A stretch of 64,000 nt of DNA from Zea mays (GCF_902167145.1 NC_050104.1:111673849-111737848); one strand, 5' to 3'; positions 32,717 through 44,822 are shown, numbered from the stretch's first letter. The notes: generated by a model not told the origin, from the letters alone. Numbers and translations are program-made.

Positions 32717-33954
32717 CTCCATAGACTTCACTAAAACTTTTCCATGTATGGTTGGTGACTGCAGTGATGCAACATTTGACAAAATTTAAGGTGAACAACA
32801 CCATCTAATCATAAAGACAACAAAACCACCCCTACAACAGTCAATTAAATGTTACCTATGTACAAGCATAAGGAAAAAGGTATGCAGAAACACTGACCCT
32901 AGAGGGCATAGTTGGTGTTGTTTTAATCTTTGAACATATATGGTTCGAGACTCCAAAGCAATGCAGCAAGCATGCTAAATTGCGTAACAGATGCATACAG
33001 GTCATGAAACTGAATGAGCATGGAGTAACCAAAGGTCACATACCAGAGACTTATACACAAGTTGGGATTAGAATGTCAGACAATATGAGTTTGGAAATGT
33101 TTGCACTTACTGAACATACGACGGTCAGTAGATTACAACACATACCTTTCCTTGACAGCAATTTCATCAGATTGTCATGTTACATAGGAACGAGGCTTCA
33201 GATTCAGCCATGGTCGCTCTGCTACCCTGCTCTCAGCATCTGCTCCCAAAACTCCTGTTTCAGTAGCCCTTGCATTCTGGTGCATATCATGATTATCCTC
33301 AGCCTTCATGAGGCCAGCAGTAACCTGGACCTGGTGCACCTATACAATCATGATCGCATCACCAACAAAAAAACAATTAGATTTTCAATATCATTGTGAA
33401 AGCTTCCATACCTATTACCAATTTAATAGAAATAAAGAAACCATGATGAGGCAGTAAAAAATGCAATAACATTTGCATAGAGGTATATCTAGCAGACAAA
33501 TACTGTTGCAGTACTCTGGTTTGTCGCTATTGCATGAACGATATAGCAACTAAATTTGCCATGACCAACACACAGACATGAGACATGGAAAGAACAAATC
33601 ATAACCACCTGCTTCTCTTCAACATAGGTAGGACGTTGTTCAGGATCCTCAATTGGCTTGGACCGAGGAAGCAGCTTCAACTTGGGTCTCTATGGCACCT
33701 CCCCGGCTCTCCCTTCCCCAATCTCCTTCCTTCATGTGACGCGGGTCTCACTGGTGCTGCGCCCCTCTCCACCCCACTATCCAGCTCTCTCACCCCAACA
33801 GACCTAGGCCTCTCAATCTCTGGCGGGGCCACGGGAGTCTCCAACACCAGAACTGACACCGGCGCCGGCGGAGACGTGGGCTTCGGCGGGTGCCATCTTC
33901 CGGAGATGACCTTCTCCACTGCGCTCGCCTGGGCGATGCATGTCGCGAACCAGA
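32717..33954. other. Degenerate DNA, possibly captured material of a second Helitron
   Basis: Mostly AT-rich. 33600-33954 is GC-rich with Pro/Ala-rich frames on both strands (for example minus 33677-33976), but none has a domain I recognise. It leads into the Helitron-like 5' end at 33955-34129. Confidence 0.35.
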
Positions 33955-34129
33955 TCTGGCATGCGGCGATGCTCACGGGGAGGGAGGCCGAGTTGCGGGA
34001 GGGGCGTGGGCGGGCGGTTCACGCGACGGGATTCGCCGCGGGCGTTGCGGGAAGGGATTCGCGTCGTGCGGGCGGTCGTGCGGGCTGCTCGAGGCGGGGC
34101 AGTCTACACTAACCCCTTAATAGTTAGTA
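33955..34129 (-). repeat. 5' end of a second, related Helitron
   Basis: Closely similar to 31380-31600: shared GGGAGGGAGGCCG, GCGGGCGGTCGTG and CAGTCTACACTAACCCC words. On the minus strand it begins at CTAACTATTAAGGGG, but the terminal TCTC is replaced by TATA where a TA run and the MULE begin. No matching 3' hairpin end is found next to it. Confidence 0.65.
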
Positions 34130-34139
34130 TATATATATA
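34130..34139. repeat. Short TA run at the left MULE border
   Basis: A TA run abuts the MULE left end, and a longer one (60501-60564) abuts the right end, so the target duplication is hidden in TA repeats. Confidence 0.5.
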
Positions 34140-34200
34140 GGGAAGAGGTAATGGAAGCCCTGGGCTTCCGTTAGTGGGCGAAGCCCCAGCCAGGACGGCG
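34140..34200. repeat. Left terminal inverted repeat of the MULE (approximate)
   Basis: GAAGCCCCAGCCAGG at about 34180-34194 pairs with GAAGCCCCGACCAGG in the reverse complement of about 60453-60467. Similarity is weaker toward the tips. Confidence 0.5.
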
Positions 34201-35385
34201 ATCGGGTCGCGTTCGAACCACTGGACGTCGGCTTGCGTCAGCCATGCATAGGATAGCCACGTATCCCGGCTGAGACGCGACAGGCGATATACGCACGCAT
34301 AAATATATGTATAAATGTGCATAACTCATGCATAAATAGAATCTTTTATGCCACAAATCACGGGAACGAATATTTCCATGTGCTTACCGGTTACGACTGC
34401 ATAACGCTGTGAAACATCATAGCGTAAACCATGCAACATTTAAAACTCCACCGGTTTTAGATAAGGAAAAGACGTGCTGATCGTTCACGAAAATAAAGGC
34501 GCATTTATGGGAGTAAACAAATACAAACTTACAGCCGCTCGTCCACGTTCGTATCTGAGATACTGGCGGCGGTTAGCGGCGGCGGAAGTGAGAGGACCGG
34601 CCGGCGATTAGCGGCGAGAAAATGGCCAGCACCGGCGCTGGCGATGACATGCCACCTGTATCGTCTGTGCATAAGCCAACAGGTACGTCTGTTTCGCCGG
34701 TCGTGCATCATGTAGCGTCTGCGATCGCCGTTTACACAGAGGGTGTCTCCGTTACTCCACCAGTGGCATTGAGGGCACCTGGACATATCGATGAACACAC
34801 AAAAACGGCAGACATGGTCGACGCAGAGAAGCACATCCCCATGAGACATATTGGGCCGCATGAACAGGACACACCTCATATTCTTCAAAGCCATGTAAGT
34901 TCTCCCAAATATGATACTCTTATTTTGTTACATATTTTTTTGTAATGTTGTACCTATATTAAGTTAGATTTAGTCGCTATTGAATCGTAAATGTTAAATT
35001 TCTGTGCGCAGCCGGACAATATTGATATAAGATTGATACCTAAAGTCGGTATGACATTTAGTAACGTGGACGAGGCGTATAATTTTTATAGTCAATATGC
35101 ATACGAGGTTGGATTTCCGTTGAAGAAATATAGGGAGCGGAAGAATTGTAAATGGTTGAATTGTTCAATGGAAGGAAAGAATGCTGAAAGGGTAGCTGGA
35201 AATCCAAGGATACGTAACACATGTTCAAAACGAACACAGTGCAAGGCTGGGATGAAACTTAAAAAAATCTACGATGGTGCTAAAGAGAATGTTATTTCCG
35301 TCCGGATTGATCTGGTAAACTATGAGCATAATCATGAATTCTTGAAGAAAGATACAGAAAAAGGGTAATTGCAATGCAACAAAAC

Positions 35386-35390
35386 GAATG
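35386..35390. repeat. Target-site duplication GAATG (left copy, gypsy B)
   Basis: The right copy at 49484-49488 is TAATG, with one mismatch. Joining the flanks once restores the exon frame around the site. Confidence 0.75.
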
Positions 35391-37112
35391 TGTCGGGGAC
35401 CATAATTAGGGGTACCCTCAAGACGCCTAATTCTCAGCTGGTAACCCCCATCAACATAAAGCTGCAGAGGCCTGATGGGTGCGATTAAGTCAGGGATCAG
35501 TCCATACGAGCGACTCGATCACGCCTCGCCCGAGCCTAGCCTCGGACAAGGGCAGCCGACCCCGAGGGATTTCCGTCTCGCCCGAGGCCCCCTCCAACGG
35601 CGGACACGTCTCCGGCTCGCCCGAGGCCTTGCCTTCTCTAAGAAGCAACCTTGACTAAATCGCCGCGCCGACCGACCGAGTCGCAGGAGCATTTAACGCA
35701 AAGGTGGCCTGACACCTTTATCCTGACGCGCGCCCCCCGGCAGAGCCGAAGTGACCGCCGTCACTTCGCTGCTCCACTGACCGGTCTGACAGAAGGACAG
35801 CGCCGCCTGCGCCACTCCGACTGCAGTGCCACTTGACAGAGTGAGACTGACAGGCAGTCAGGCCCTGCCAAAGGCGCCATAGGAAACTCCGCTCCGCCCG
35901 ACCCAGGGCTCGGACTCGGGCTAGGCCCCGGAAGACGGCGAACTCCGCTCCGCCCGACCCAGGTGACTCGGGCTAAGCCCCGGAAGACGGCGAACTCCGC
36001 TCCGCCCGACCCAGGGCTCGGACTCGGGCTAGGCCCCGGAAGACGGCGAACTCCGCTCCGCCCGACCCAGGGCTCGGACTCGGGCTACGCCTCGGAAGAT
36101 GGCGAACTCCGCTCCGCCCGACCCAGGGCTCGGACTCGGGCTAAGCCCCGGAAGACGGCGAACTCCGCTCCGCCCGACCCAGGGCTCGGACTCGGGCTAA
36201 GCCCCGGAAGACGGCGAACTCCGCTCCGCCCGACCCAGGGCTCGGACTCGGGCTCAGCACCAGAAGACGACGAACTCCGCTTCGCCCGACCCCAGGGCTT
36301 GGACTCCGCCCTGGCCTCTGCCGAACGACCTCCGCCTCGCCCGACCCAGGGGCTCGGGCTCGGCCTCGGCCATGGAAGATAGACTCGACCTCAACTTCGG
36401 AGGAGCCTCCACGTCGCCCGACCTAGGGCGCAGGCCAGCCACGTCAACAGGAAGCGCCATCATCACCCTACCCCGAGCCGACTCGGGCCGCAGAGAACAA
36501 GACCGATGTCCCATCTGGCTAGCTCCGCCAGATAGGCAATGATGGCGCCCCGCAAGCCCTGTGACGACGGCGACTCTCAGCTCTCTTACGGAAGCAGGAG
36601 GACGTCAGCAAGGACTCAACCGCTCCGACAGCTGTCCCTCCGCCAGGCTCCGTTGCTCCTCCGACAGCCACGACATCACACCAGCTGGGTGCCAAGATCT
36701 CTCCGGCTGCCACATTGGCATGTACTTAGGGCGCTAGCTCTCCCCCGCTAGACACGTAGCACTCTGTTACACCCCCATTGTACACTTGGATCCTCTCCTT
36801 ACGCCTATAAAAGGAAGGACCAGGGCCTTCTTAGAGAGGGTTGGCCGCGCGGGGACGAGGACGAGACAGGTGCTCTCTTGGGGCCGCTCGCTTCCCTCAC
36901 CCGCGTGGACGCTTGTAACCCCCTACAGCAAGTGCACCCGACCTGGGCGCGGGACGAACACGAAGGCCGCGGGATTTCCACCTCTCTCACGCCCGTCTCC
37001 GGCCACCTCGCTTCCCCCTTTGCGCTCGCCCACGCGCTCGACCCATCTAAGCTGGGGCACGCGGCACATTCACTCGTCGGCTTAGGGACCCCCCGGTCTC
37101 GAAACGCCGACA
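35391..37112 (+). repeat. 5' LTR of gypsy copy B (1722 bp)
   Basis: TGTCGGGGACC to AACGCCGACA. It holds about seven units of roughly 56 bp (35890-36290, CGAACTCCGCTCCGCCCGAC words) and a TATA-like CCTATAAAAGGAAGG near 36804-36818. Confidence 0.92.
35890..36290. repeat. LTR tandem array of about 56-bp units
   Basis: Units repeat CGGCGAACTCCGCTCCGCCC and CAGGGCTCGGACTCGGGC words. Unit number differs among the four family LTRs in the window. One unit near 35970 is shortened. Confidence 0.8.
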
Positions 37113-37114
37113 GT

Positions 37115-37130
37115 TGGCGCGCCAGGTAGG
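37115..37130 (+). other. Primer binding site of gypsy B
   Basis: TGGCGCGCCAGGTAGG, two bases after the LTR end and the same as in copy A. Confidence 0.7.
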
Positions 37131-37172
37131 GGCCTGCTGCGTGTTGACGAACAGCTTCCTGTCAAGCTCCAG

Positions 37173-40100
37173 ATGGGCAGTCTCCAGCAACCTCTCCGGC
37201 CCAGGACGGTGCTCCGTTTCGGGAGTCTTGAGTTCATGTCCTTCAACGACAGCTACGACATGATACTCCTTCCACCGTCGCGCGACAACGACAATGGCGG
37301 CCCGACAACCCACCCGCCGGCGGCGGAATCGACGACATCTTCCCCGCGTGGTGGAAGAACAACATTCGAGCTCGCCCCGTCCTCTCCCCCGCCAACGGAG
37401 GAGGAGGCGGGGCAACCAAGGCCAAGCGGGAGGCCGCGCTTCGTCGGCTGTCGAGCGAATCGACATCCCCAGTGCCCCAACGGGGGGCGCGTCGGGCGTC
37501 GACCTCGCGTTTGAGACGAAGGCGGGCGCCATCCCCCCGCGACGCGCCAATCCCGAGCAAGTGGACGACGCCAGCGAGCTCGCGGAGAGCTTGCAGGACG
37601 TCGCCCTCGTACCTGAGACGACAGTGCAATCATTCCCCGACGTGACTATGTCGCTCCTCGTCGACCAAAAGGTACCGACTGATTCCCATCCTACGTCATT
37701 TCGACTCAGCCTCAACCCGCCTAGCGACCTTGCTTTGGTGGGCGCTCTCGTTGAGGCGAGTGCAACCCCTCTGGGGTTTCGCACGCGGTCGCCTTGGGAC
37801 CGGTTGACGGACGTCCCGACCTACGGGCCCTCTAGGTCCGAGGAAGATGACGATCCCAGCATCTGTTGGGATTTCTCTGGATTTGGCAACCCCAGTGCCA
37901 TGCGGGACTTCATGACCGCATGTGACTACTGCCTCTCCGACTATTCCGACGGTAGCCGCAGCCTCGACGACGAGGACTGCGGCCCAAGCCGCGAATGTTT
38001 CCACGTCGAGCTAGGGGATCCCTCCGAAGGCAACCATCTCGGCATGCCGGAGGACGGTGGTCTCCCTAGGCCGGTGCCTCGCGCAGACATCCCGCGGGAG
38101 CTAGCTGTGGTCCCCGTTCCGGCGGGGGGTCACGACCCACAGCTCGAGCAAGTCCGTGGGGCGCAGGCCAGGCTCGACGAGGGAGCAGGAGCGCTTGAGC
38201 CGATCCGCCGGGACGTCGGGCAGGTATGGGCGGGCCAACCCCCGACCGGAGAAGTACGTCACCTCCCCCAGGGTTTCCAGCACCGCGTCGCCAACGATGT
38301 CAGGGTCAGGCCGCCACCCGCATCCAGTGGGGTCGGTCAGAACCTGGCAGCCGCAGCGATGCTCCTCCGCGCGATGCCGGAACCATCAACCACCGAGGGT
38401 CGGCGAATCTAGGGAGAGCTCAAGAATCTCCTGGAAGGCGCTGCGGTCCGACGGGCCGAGAGCTCTGCCTCCCGAAGGCAGGGATACCCCTCGGAACCTC
38501 ATGCCGCGACTTCCCGATTCATGCGGGAAGCCTCGATCTACACCGGGCGCACGCGCAACACCGCGCCTGCGGCCCCGGGCCACCTCGGCAACGAGCACCA
38601 TCGTCGCGACCGTCGGGCCCACCTCGATGAAAAGGTGCGCCGAGGCTACCACCCCAGGCGTGGGGGACTACGACAGCGGGGAGGATCGGAGTCCCTCGCC
38701 CGAACCACCCGGTCCGCAGGCCTTCAGTCGGGCCATCCGACGGGCGCCGTTCCCGACCCGGTTCCGACCCCCGACTACTATCACAAAGTACTCGGGGGAA
38801 ACGAGACCGGAACTGTGGCTCGCGGACTACCGCCTGGCCTGCCAACTGGGTGGAACGAACGATGACAACCTCATCATCCGCAACCTCCCCCTGTTCCTCT
38901 CCGACACCGCTCGCGCCTGGTTGGAGCACCTGCCTCCGGGGCAGATCTCCAGCTGGGATGACTTGGTCCAAGCCTTCGCCGGCAATTTCCAGGGCACGTA
39001 CGTGCGCCCCAGGAATTCCTGGGACCTTCGAAGCTGCCGGCAACAGCCGGGAGAGTCTCTCCGGGACTACATCCGGCGATTCTCGAAGCAGCGCACCGAG
39101 CTGCCCAACATCACCGACTCGGATGTCATCGGCGCGTTCCTTGCCGGCACCACCTGCCGCGACCTGGTGAGTAAGTTGGGTCGCAAGACCCCCACCAGGG
39201 CGAGCGAGCTGATGGACATCGCCACCAAGTTCGCCTCTGGCCAGGAGGCGGTCGAGGCTATCTTCCGAAAGGATAAGCAGCCCCAGGGCCGCCCATCAGA
39301 AGATGCTCCCGAGGCGTCAACTCCGCGCGGCGCCAAGAAGAAAGGCAGGAAGAAGTCGCAAGCGAAACGCGACGCCGCCGACGCGGACCTCGTCGCCGCC
39401 GCCGAGTACAAGAACCCTCGGAAGCCCCCCGGAGGTGCTAACCTCTTCGACAAGATGCTCAAGGAGCTGTGCCCCTATCATCAGGGGCCCGTCAAGCACA
39501 CCCTCGAGGAGTGTGTCATGCTTCGGCGCCACTTCCACAGGGCCGGGCCGCCCACAGAGGGCGGCAGGGCCCGCAACGACGACAAGAAGGAAGATCACCA
39601 AGCAGTAGAGTTCCCCGAGGTCCGCGACTGCTTCATGATCTACGGTGGGCATGTGGCGAATGCCTCGGCTCGGCATCGCAAGCAAGAGCGCCGGGAGGTC
39701 TGCTCGGTGAAGGTGGCGGCGCCAGTCTACCTAGACTGGTCCGACAAGCCCATCACCTTCAACCAAGCTGACCACCCCGACCACGTGCCGAGCCCGGGGA
39801 AATACCCGCTCGTCGTCGACCCCATCGTCGGCGACGTCAGGCTCACCAAGGTCCTGATGGACGGGGGCAGCTGCCTCAACATCATCTACGCCGAGACCCT
39901 CAAGCTCCTGCGCGTCGATCTGTCCTCCGTCCGAGCAGGCGTTGCGCCCTTCCACGGGATCATTCCCGGGAAGCGCGTCCAGCCCCTCGGACGACTCGAC
40001 CTTCCCGTCTGCTTCGGAACGCCCTCCAACTTCCGAAGGGAGACTTTGACGTTCGAGGTGGTCGGGTTCCGAGGAACCTACCACGCGGTACTGGGGAGGC

Positions 40101-40420
40101 CATGCTACGCGAAGTTCATGGCCGTCCCCAACTACACCTACCTGAAGCTCAAGATGTCGAGCCCCAACGGGGTCATCACCGTCGGCCCCACGTACAAACA
40201 CGCGTTCGAATGCGACGTGGAGTGCGTGGAGTACGCCGAGGCCCTCGCCGAGTCCGAGGCCCTCATCGCCGACCTGGAAAGCCTCTCCAAAGAGGTGCCA
40301 GACGTGAAGCGTCATGCCGGCAACTTCGAGCCAGCGGAGACGGTTAAGGCCGTCCCTCTCGACCCCAGTGGCGACACCTCCAAGCAGATCCGGATCGGTT
40401 CCGGGCTCGACCCCAAATAG
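37173..40420 (+). pseudogene. gag: Gypsy copy B gag-protease
   Basis: An ATG at 37173 (MGSLQQPLRP) opens the structural polyprotein. Compared with copy A there is one extra base near 37301, a TAG at 38410-38412 and a loss of two bases near 38668. After these the frame is open to 40417: gag capsid domain (PELWLADYRLACQLGG, RDYIRRFSKQRTEL), a Lys-rich region, a CPYHQGPVKHTLEEC knuckle-like motif and the protease site LMDGGSCLNI (about 39856-39885). It ends at TAG 40418-40420, in frame with pol and at the same place as the TAG in copy A. Gag builds the particle and the protease cuts the polyprotein; the N-terminal half is broken, so no normal Gag can be made. Confidence 0.9.
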
Positions 40421-40426
40421 GAAGCA

Positions 40427-43400
40427 GTGCTCGTCGACTTTCTCTGCGCAAACGCCGACGTCTTTGCGTGGAGTCCCTCGGACATGCCCGGCATACCGAG
40501 GGATGTCGCCGAGCACTCGCTGGATATTCGGGCCGGAGCCCGACCCGTCAGGCAGCCTCTGCGCCGATTCGACGAGGAGAAGCGCAGAGTGATAGGCGAG
40601 GAGATCCACAAGCTAATGGCGGCAGGGTTCATCAAAGAGGTATTCCATCCCGAATGGCTTGCCAACCCTGTGCTTGTGAGAAAGAAAGGGGGGAAATGGC
40701 GGATGTGTGTAGACTACACTGGTCTCAACAAAGCATGTCTGAAGGTTCCCTACCCTCTGCCTCGCATCGATCAAATCGTGGATTCCACTGCTGGGTGCGA
40801 AACCCTGTCCTTCCTTGATGCCTACTCAGGGTATCACCAAATCCGGATGAAAGAGTCCGACCAGCTCGCGACTTCTTTCATCATGCCCTTCGGCATGTAC
40901 TGCTATGTCACCATGCCGTTCGGTTTGAGGAATGCGGGCGCGACGTACCAGCGGTGCATGAACCATGTGTTCGGCGAACACATCGGTTGCACAGTCGAGA
41001 CCTACGTCGATGACATTGTAGTCAAGACAAGGAAGGTTTCCGACCTCCTCTCCGACCTTGAAGTGACATTCCGATGTCTCAAGGCGAAAGGCGTCATGCT
41101 CGATCCCGAGAAGTGTGTCTTCGGGGTGCCCCGAGGCATGCTCTTGGGGTTCATCGTCTCCGAACGAGGCATCGAAGCCAACCCGGAGAAGATCGCAGCC
41201 ATCACCAGCATGGGGCCCATCAAGGACTTAAAAGGCGTACATAGGGTCATGGGATGTCTCGCGGCCCTGAGCCGTTTCATCTCACGCCTCGGCGAAAGAG
41301 GTCTACCTCTGTACCGCCTCTTAAAGAAGACCGAGTGCTTCGCTTGGACCCCTGAGGCTGAGGAAGCTCTCGGGAACCTGAAGGCGCTCCTCACAAAGGC
41401 GCCTATCTTGGTGCCTCCAGCTGCCGGAGAAGCCCTCTTGGTCTACGTCGCCGCGACCACTCAGGTGGTTAGCGCCGAGATTGTGGTCGAGAGGCAAGAA
41501 GAGGGGCATGCATTGCCCGTTCAGAGGCCAGTTTACTTCGTCAGCGAGGTACTGTCCGAAACCAAGATCCGCTACCCACAAGTTCAGAAGCTGCTGTATG
41601 CGGTGATTCTGACACGGCGAAAGTTGCGACACTACTTCGAGTCTCATCCGGTAACTGTGGTGTCATCCTTCCCCCTGGGGGAGATCATCCAGTGCCGAGA
41701 GGCCTCGGGCAGGATCGCAAAGTGGGCGGTGGAAATCATGGGCGAGACAATCTCGTTCGCCCCTCGGAAGGTCATCAAGTCCCAGGTATTGGCGGACTTC
41801 GTAGCCGAATGGGTCGACACCCAGCTGCCGACGGCTCCGATCCAACCGGAGCTCTGGACCATGTTTTTCGACGGATCGCTGATGAAGACGGGAGCCGGCG
41901 CGGGCCTGCTCTTCATCTCGCCCCTCGGGAAACACCTACGCTACGTGCTACGCCTCCATTTCTCGGCGTCCAACAATGTGGCTGAGTACGAGGCTCTGGT
42001 CAACGGGTTGCGGATCGCCATCGAGCTAGGGGTCAGATGCCTCGACGCCCGCGGTGACTCGCAGCTCGTCATCGACCAAGTCATGAAGAACTCCCACTGC
42101 CGCGACCCGAAGATGGAGGCCTACTGCGATGAGGTTCGGCGCCTGGAAGACAAGTTCTACGGGCTCGAGCTTAACCACATCGCTCGGCGCTACAACGAGA
42201 CTGCGGACGAGCTGGCAAAAATAGCCTCGGGGCGAACGACGGTTCCCCCGGACGTCTTCTCCCAGGATCTGCATCAACCCTCCGTCAAGATCGACGACAC
42301 GCCCGAGCCCGAGGCACCCTCGGTCCAGCCCGAGGTACCCTCAGCTCAGCCCGAGGCACCCTCAGTTCGGCCCGAGGCGCCCTCGGTTCAGCCCGAGGTA
42401 CCCTCGGCCCCCGAGGGCGAGACGCTGCACGTCGAGGAGGAGCAGAGCGGGGCCACGCCTGATCGAAATTGGCAGACCCCGTACCTGCAATATCTCCACC
42501 AAGGAGGGCTACCCCTCGACCAAGCCGAGGCTCGGCGGGTAGCGCAACGCGCCAAGTCGTTCGTCTTGCTGGGCAATGAGAAGGAGCTCTACCACCGCAG
42601 CCCCTCGGGCATCCTCCAGCGATGCATCTCCATCGCCGAAGGTCAGGAACTCCTGCAAGAAATACACTCGGGGGCTTGCGGCCATCATGCAGCGCCTCGA
42701 GCCCTTGTCGGGAATGCTTTCCGGCAAGGCTTCTACTGGCCAACGGTGGTGGCTGACGCCACTAGAATTGTCCGCACCTGCGAAGGGTGCCAATTCTATG
42801 CGAAGCAGACCCACCTGCCCGCTCAGGCTCTGCAGACGATACCCATCACCTGGCCCTTTGGTGTATGGGGTCTGGACCTCGTCGGTCCCTTGCAGAAGGC
42901 GCCCGTGGGCTACACGCACCTGCTGGTCGCCGTCGACAAATTCTCCAAGTGGATCGAGGTCCGACCTCTGAACAGCATCAGGTCCGAGCAGGCGGTGGCG
43001 TTCTTCACCAACATCATCCATCGCTTCGGGGTCCCAAACTCCATCATTACCGACAACGGCACCCAGTTCACCGGCAGAAAATTCTTGGATTTTTGCGAGG
43101 ATCACCACATCCGGGTGGACTGGGCCGCCGTAGCTCATCCCATGTCGAATGGGCAAGTAGAACGTGCCAACGGCATGATTCTACAAGGGCTCAAGCCTCG
43201 GATTTACAACGACCTCAACAAGTTCGGCAAGCGATGGATGAAGGAACTCCCCTCGGTGGTCTGGAGCCTGAGGACAACACCGAGCCGAGCCACGGGTTTC
43301 ACGCCGTTCTTCCTAGTCTACGGGGCCGAGGCTGTCTTGCCCACTGACCTGGAATACGGCTCCCCGAGGGCGAGAGCCTACAGCGATCAAAGCAACCAAG

Positions 43401-43690
43401 TTAGTCGAGAAGACTCACTGGACCAGCTGGAAGAGGCTCGGGACAAGGCCTTACTACACTCGGCACGGTACCAGCAGTCCCTGCGACGCTACCACGCCCG
43501 AGGGGTCCGGCCCCGAGACCTCCAGGTGGGCGACCTGGTGCTTCGGCTGCGGCAAGACGCCCGAGGGAGGCACAAGCTCACGCCCCCCTGGGAGGGGCCA
43601 TTCATCATCGCCAAAGTTCTGAAGCCCGGAACGTACAAGCTGGCCAACAGTCAAGGCGAGGTCTACGGCAACGCTTGGAACATCCAATAG
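40427..43690 (+). CDS. pol: Gypsy copy B pol: RT, dual RNase H, integrase (nearly complete)
   Basis: About 1087 codons, open to TAG 43688-43690, which is seven codons earlier than the end in copy A. RT spans about residues 50-260 with an intact YVDD at 193-196 (41003-41014). A first RNase H-like connection domain follows, with RPVYFVSEVLSETKIRYPQ. An archaeal-type RNase H starts near residue 476 (MFFDGS, Asp at 482), the extra domain typical of Tat elements. Then come a PEAPSVQPE-rich linker, the integrase zinc region (ACGHH; CEGCQFY, about 750-790) and the catalytic D817, D876, E912 (35 residues between the last two). There is no chromodomain. The frame is continuous with gag-protease across the TAG at 40418-40420, so expression needs readthrough or internal initiation. 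Given the broken gag, the copy is probably not autonomous. Confidence 0.92.
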   Translation: MLVDFLCANADVFAWSPSDMPGIPRDVAEHSLDIRAGARPVRQPLRRFDEEKRRVIGEEIHKLMAAGFIKEVFHPEWLANPVLVRKKGGKWRMCVDYTGLNKACLKVPYPLPRIDQIVDSTAGCETLSFLDAYSGYHQIRMKESDQLATSFIMPFGMYCYVTMPFGLRNAGATYQRCMNHVFGEHIGCTVETYVDDIVVKTRKVSDLLSDLEVTFRCLKAKGVMLDPEKCVFGVPRGMLLGFIVSERGIEANPEKIAAITSMGPIKDLKGVHRVMGCLAALSRFISRLGERGLPLYRLLKKTECFAWTPEAEEALGNLKALLTKAPILVPPAAGEALLVYVAATTQVVSAEIVVERQEEGHALPVQRPVYFVSEVLSETKIRYPQVQKLLYAVILTRRKLRHYFESHPVTVVSSFPLGEIIQCREASGRIAKWAVEIMGETISFAPRKVIKSQVLADFVAEWVDTQLPTAPIQPELWTMFFDGSLMKTGAGAGLLFISPLGKHLRYVLRLHFSASNNVAEYEALVNGLRIAIELGVRCLDARGDSQLVIDQVMKNSHCRDPKMEAYCDEVRRLEDKFYGLELNHIARRYNETADELAKIASGRTTVPPDVFSQDLHQPSVKIDDTPEPEAPSVQPEVPSAQPEAPSVRPEAPSVQPEVPSAPEGETLHVEEEQSGATPDRNWQTPYLQYLHQGGLPLDQAEARRVAQRAKSFVLLGNEKELYHRSPSGILQRCISIAEGQELLQEIHSGACGHHAAPRALVGNAFRQGFYWPTVVADATRIVRTCEGCQFYAKQTHLPAQALQTIPITWPFGVWGLDLVGPLQKAPVGYTHLLVAVDKFSKWIEVRPLNSIRSEQAVAFFTNIIHRFGVPNSIITDNGTQFTGRKFLDFCEDHHIRVDWAAVAHPMSNGQVERANGMILQGLKPRIYNDLNKFGKRWMKELPSVVWSLRTTPSRATGFTPFFLVYGAEAVLPTDLEYGSPRARAYSDQSNQVSREDSLDQLEEARDKALLHSARYQQSLRRYHARGVRPRDLQVGDLVLRLRQDARGRHKLTPPWEGPFIIAKVLKPGTYKLANSQGEVYGNAWNIQ

Positions 43691-43938
43691 CTACGTCGCT
43701 TTTACCCTTAAGATGTTTTCAAGTTGTTCATATACCTCGCACCCACGCAAAGTTTAGTCATCAAGGAAGGGTCGGCCTCGCCTCGGCAAAGCCCGACCCT
43801 CCCTCGGGGGCTAAAAGGGGGGGACCCCCTCTGCGTCGAAATTTTCCTCAAAAAAGATCTCTTTTAGCAGAATATCTTTCGTGCTTTTTGACTACTTCGA
43901 AAAGCGGATCCTGAAAACGGCGGAGTACACGTAAGCAG

Positions 43939-44822
43939 CCAAGGCTGACCGAGCCGAGGGACTCCTACGCCTCCGGGATACGGATACCTCACTCATCACC
44001 TTCTGCGATAAGTAACTCGCGTTCGGATAAAGTGATTCCGCGGACCGAATAAGTCTTTACGTTCGGAAGCTCTTCTGCCGAAGCGATCCTTCGAGCCTTC
44101 TCGACTGAGTCGGTGACAGGGCCTCATGGACGGGTGAAAGTACGCGTAAGCGGCAAGGCCGACCGAGCCGAGGGACTCCCACGCCTCCGAGATACAGATA
44201 CCTCACTCATCACCTTCCGCGAGAAGCAACTCTCGCTCGCACAAACATCCCTGTTACCGACAAAAAAGTCCAGATACTCGAAATAAGAGGAAAAGAGACA
44301 CAGCTTTACAACGCAGCGAGGGTGTGTGTTCTGGCCTCAGCGGCCGCAGAAGGCACACGCTACAAGACAATCTGATCCTGCAGGCTCGGGTCTTCACGCT
44401 GGAAGGGGGCTGTAGCACCCTCGGCATCGACGACACCTTCAGCGAGGTCCGACCCAGCCTCGGACGGTGACGCGGTCCAGGGACTTCTCCGGGAATACGG
44501 CCCGAGCGGGCGGCTCGACCGGTTACCCCTGGGGCCTCGGCCAACCATCTTCCAAGGGCGCCAGCCCGATCCGAGGCCTCGGCTGATCGACTCCGGCATC
44601 GGCCCCGCTGACGGACAACCCGGTTAGGCTCCGGCCAACCAGGTTTTCATTTTCAAGCCAACTCCGCCTCTGTTCGTGCTGATATCGCTACCCCTGGCCT
44701 CGGCTCGTCGAAGAGCGGCCAAGGGGTCTCTTTAACTAAGCTAGAGGAGCCTCAGACAACAAGGCCGATCGAGCCGAGGGATTCCTACGCCTCCGGGATA
44801 CGGATACCTCACTCATCACCTT
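43939..44822. repeat. Three dispersed 55-65-bp repeats in copy B 3' region
   Basis: Copies at 43939-44003, 44154-44216 and 44761-44822 share GACCGAGCCGAGGGACTCC and GGATACCTCACTCATCACC. The same three-copy arrangement is in copy A. Confidence 0.7.

Noticed and set aside
33585..34112. Frame of 175 codons as a captured gene
   Set aside because: No recognisable domain. It runs into Helitron terminal sequence, so at most part of it is exon-derived.
40427..43690. Calling gypsy B an active element
   Set aside because: pol is nearly complete, but gag has two indels and a stop, and pol lies behind a TAG.
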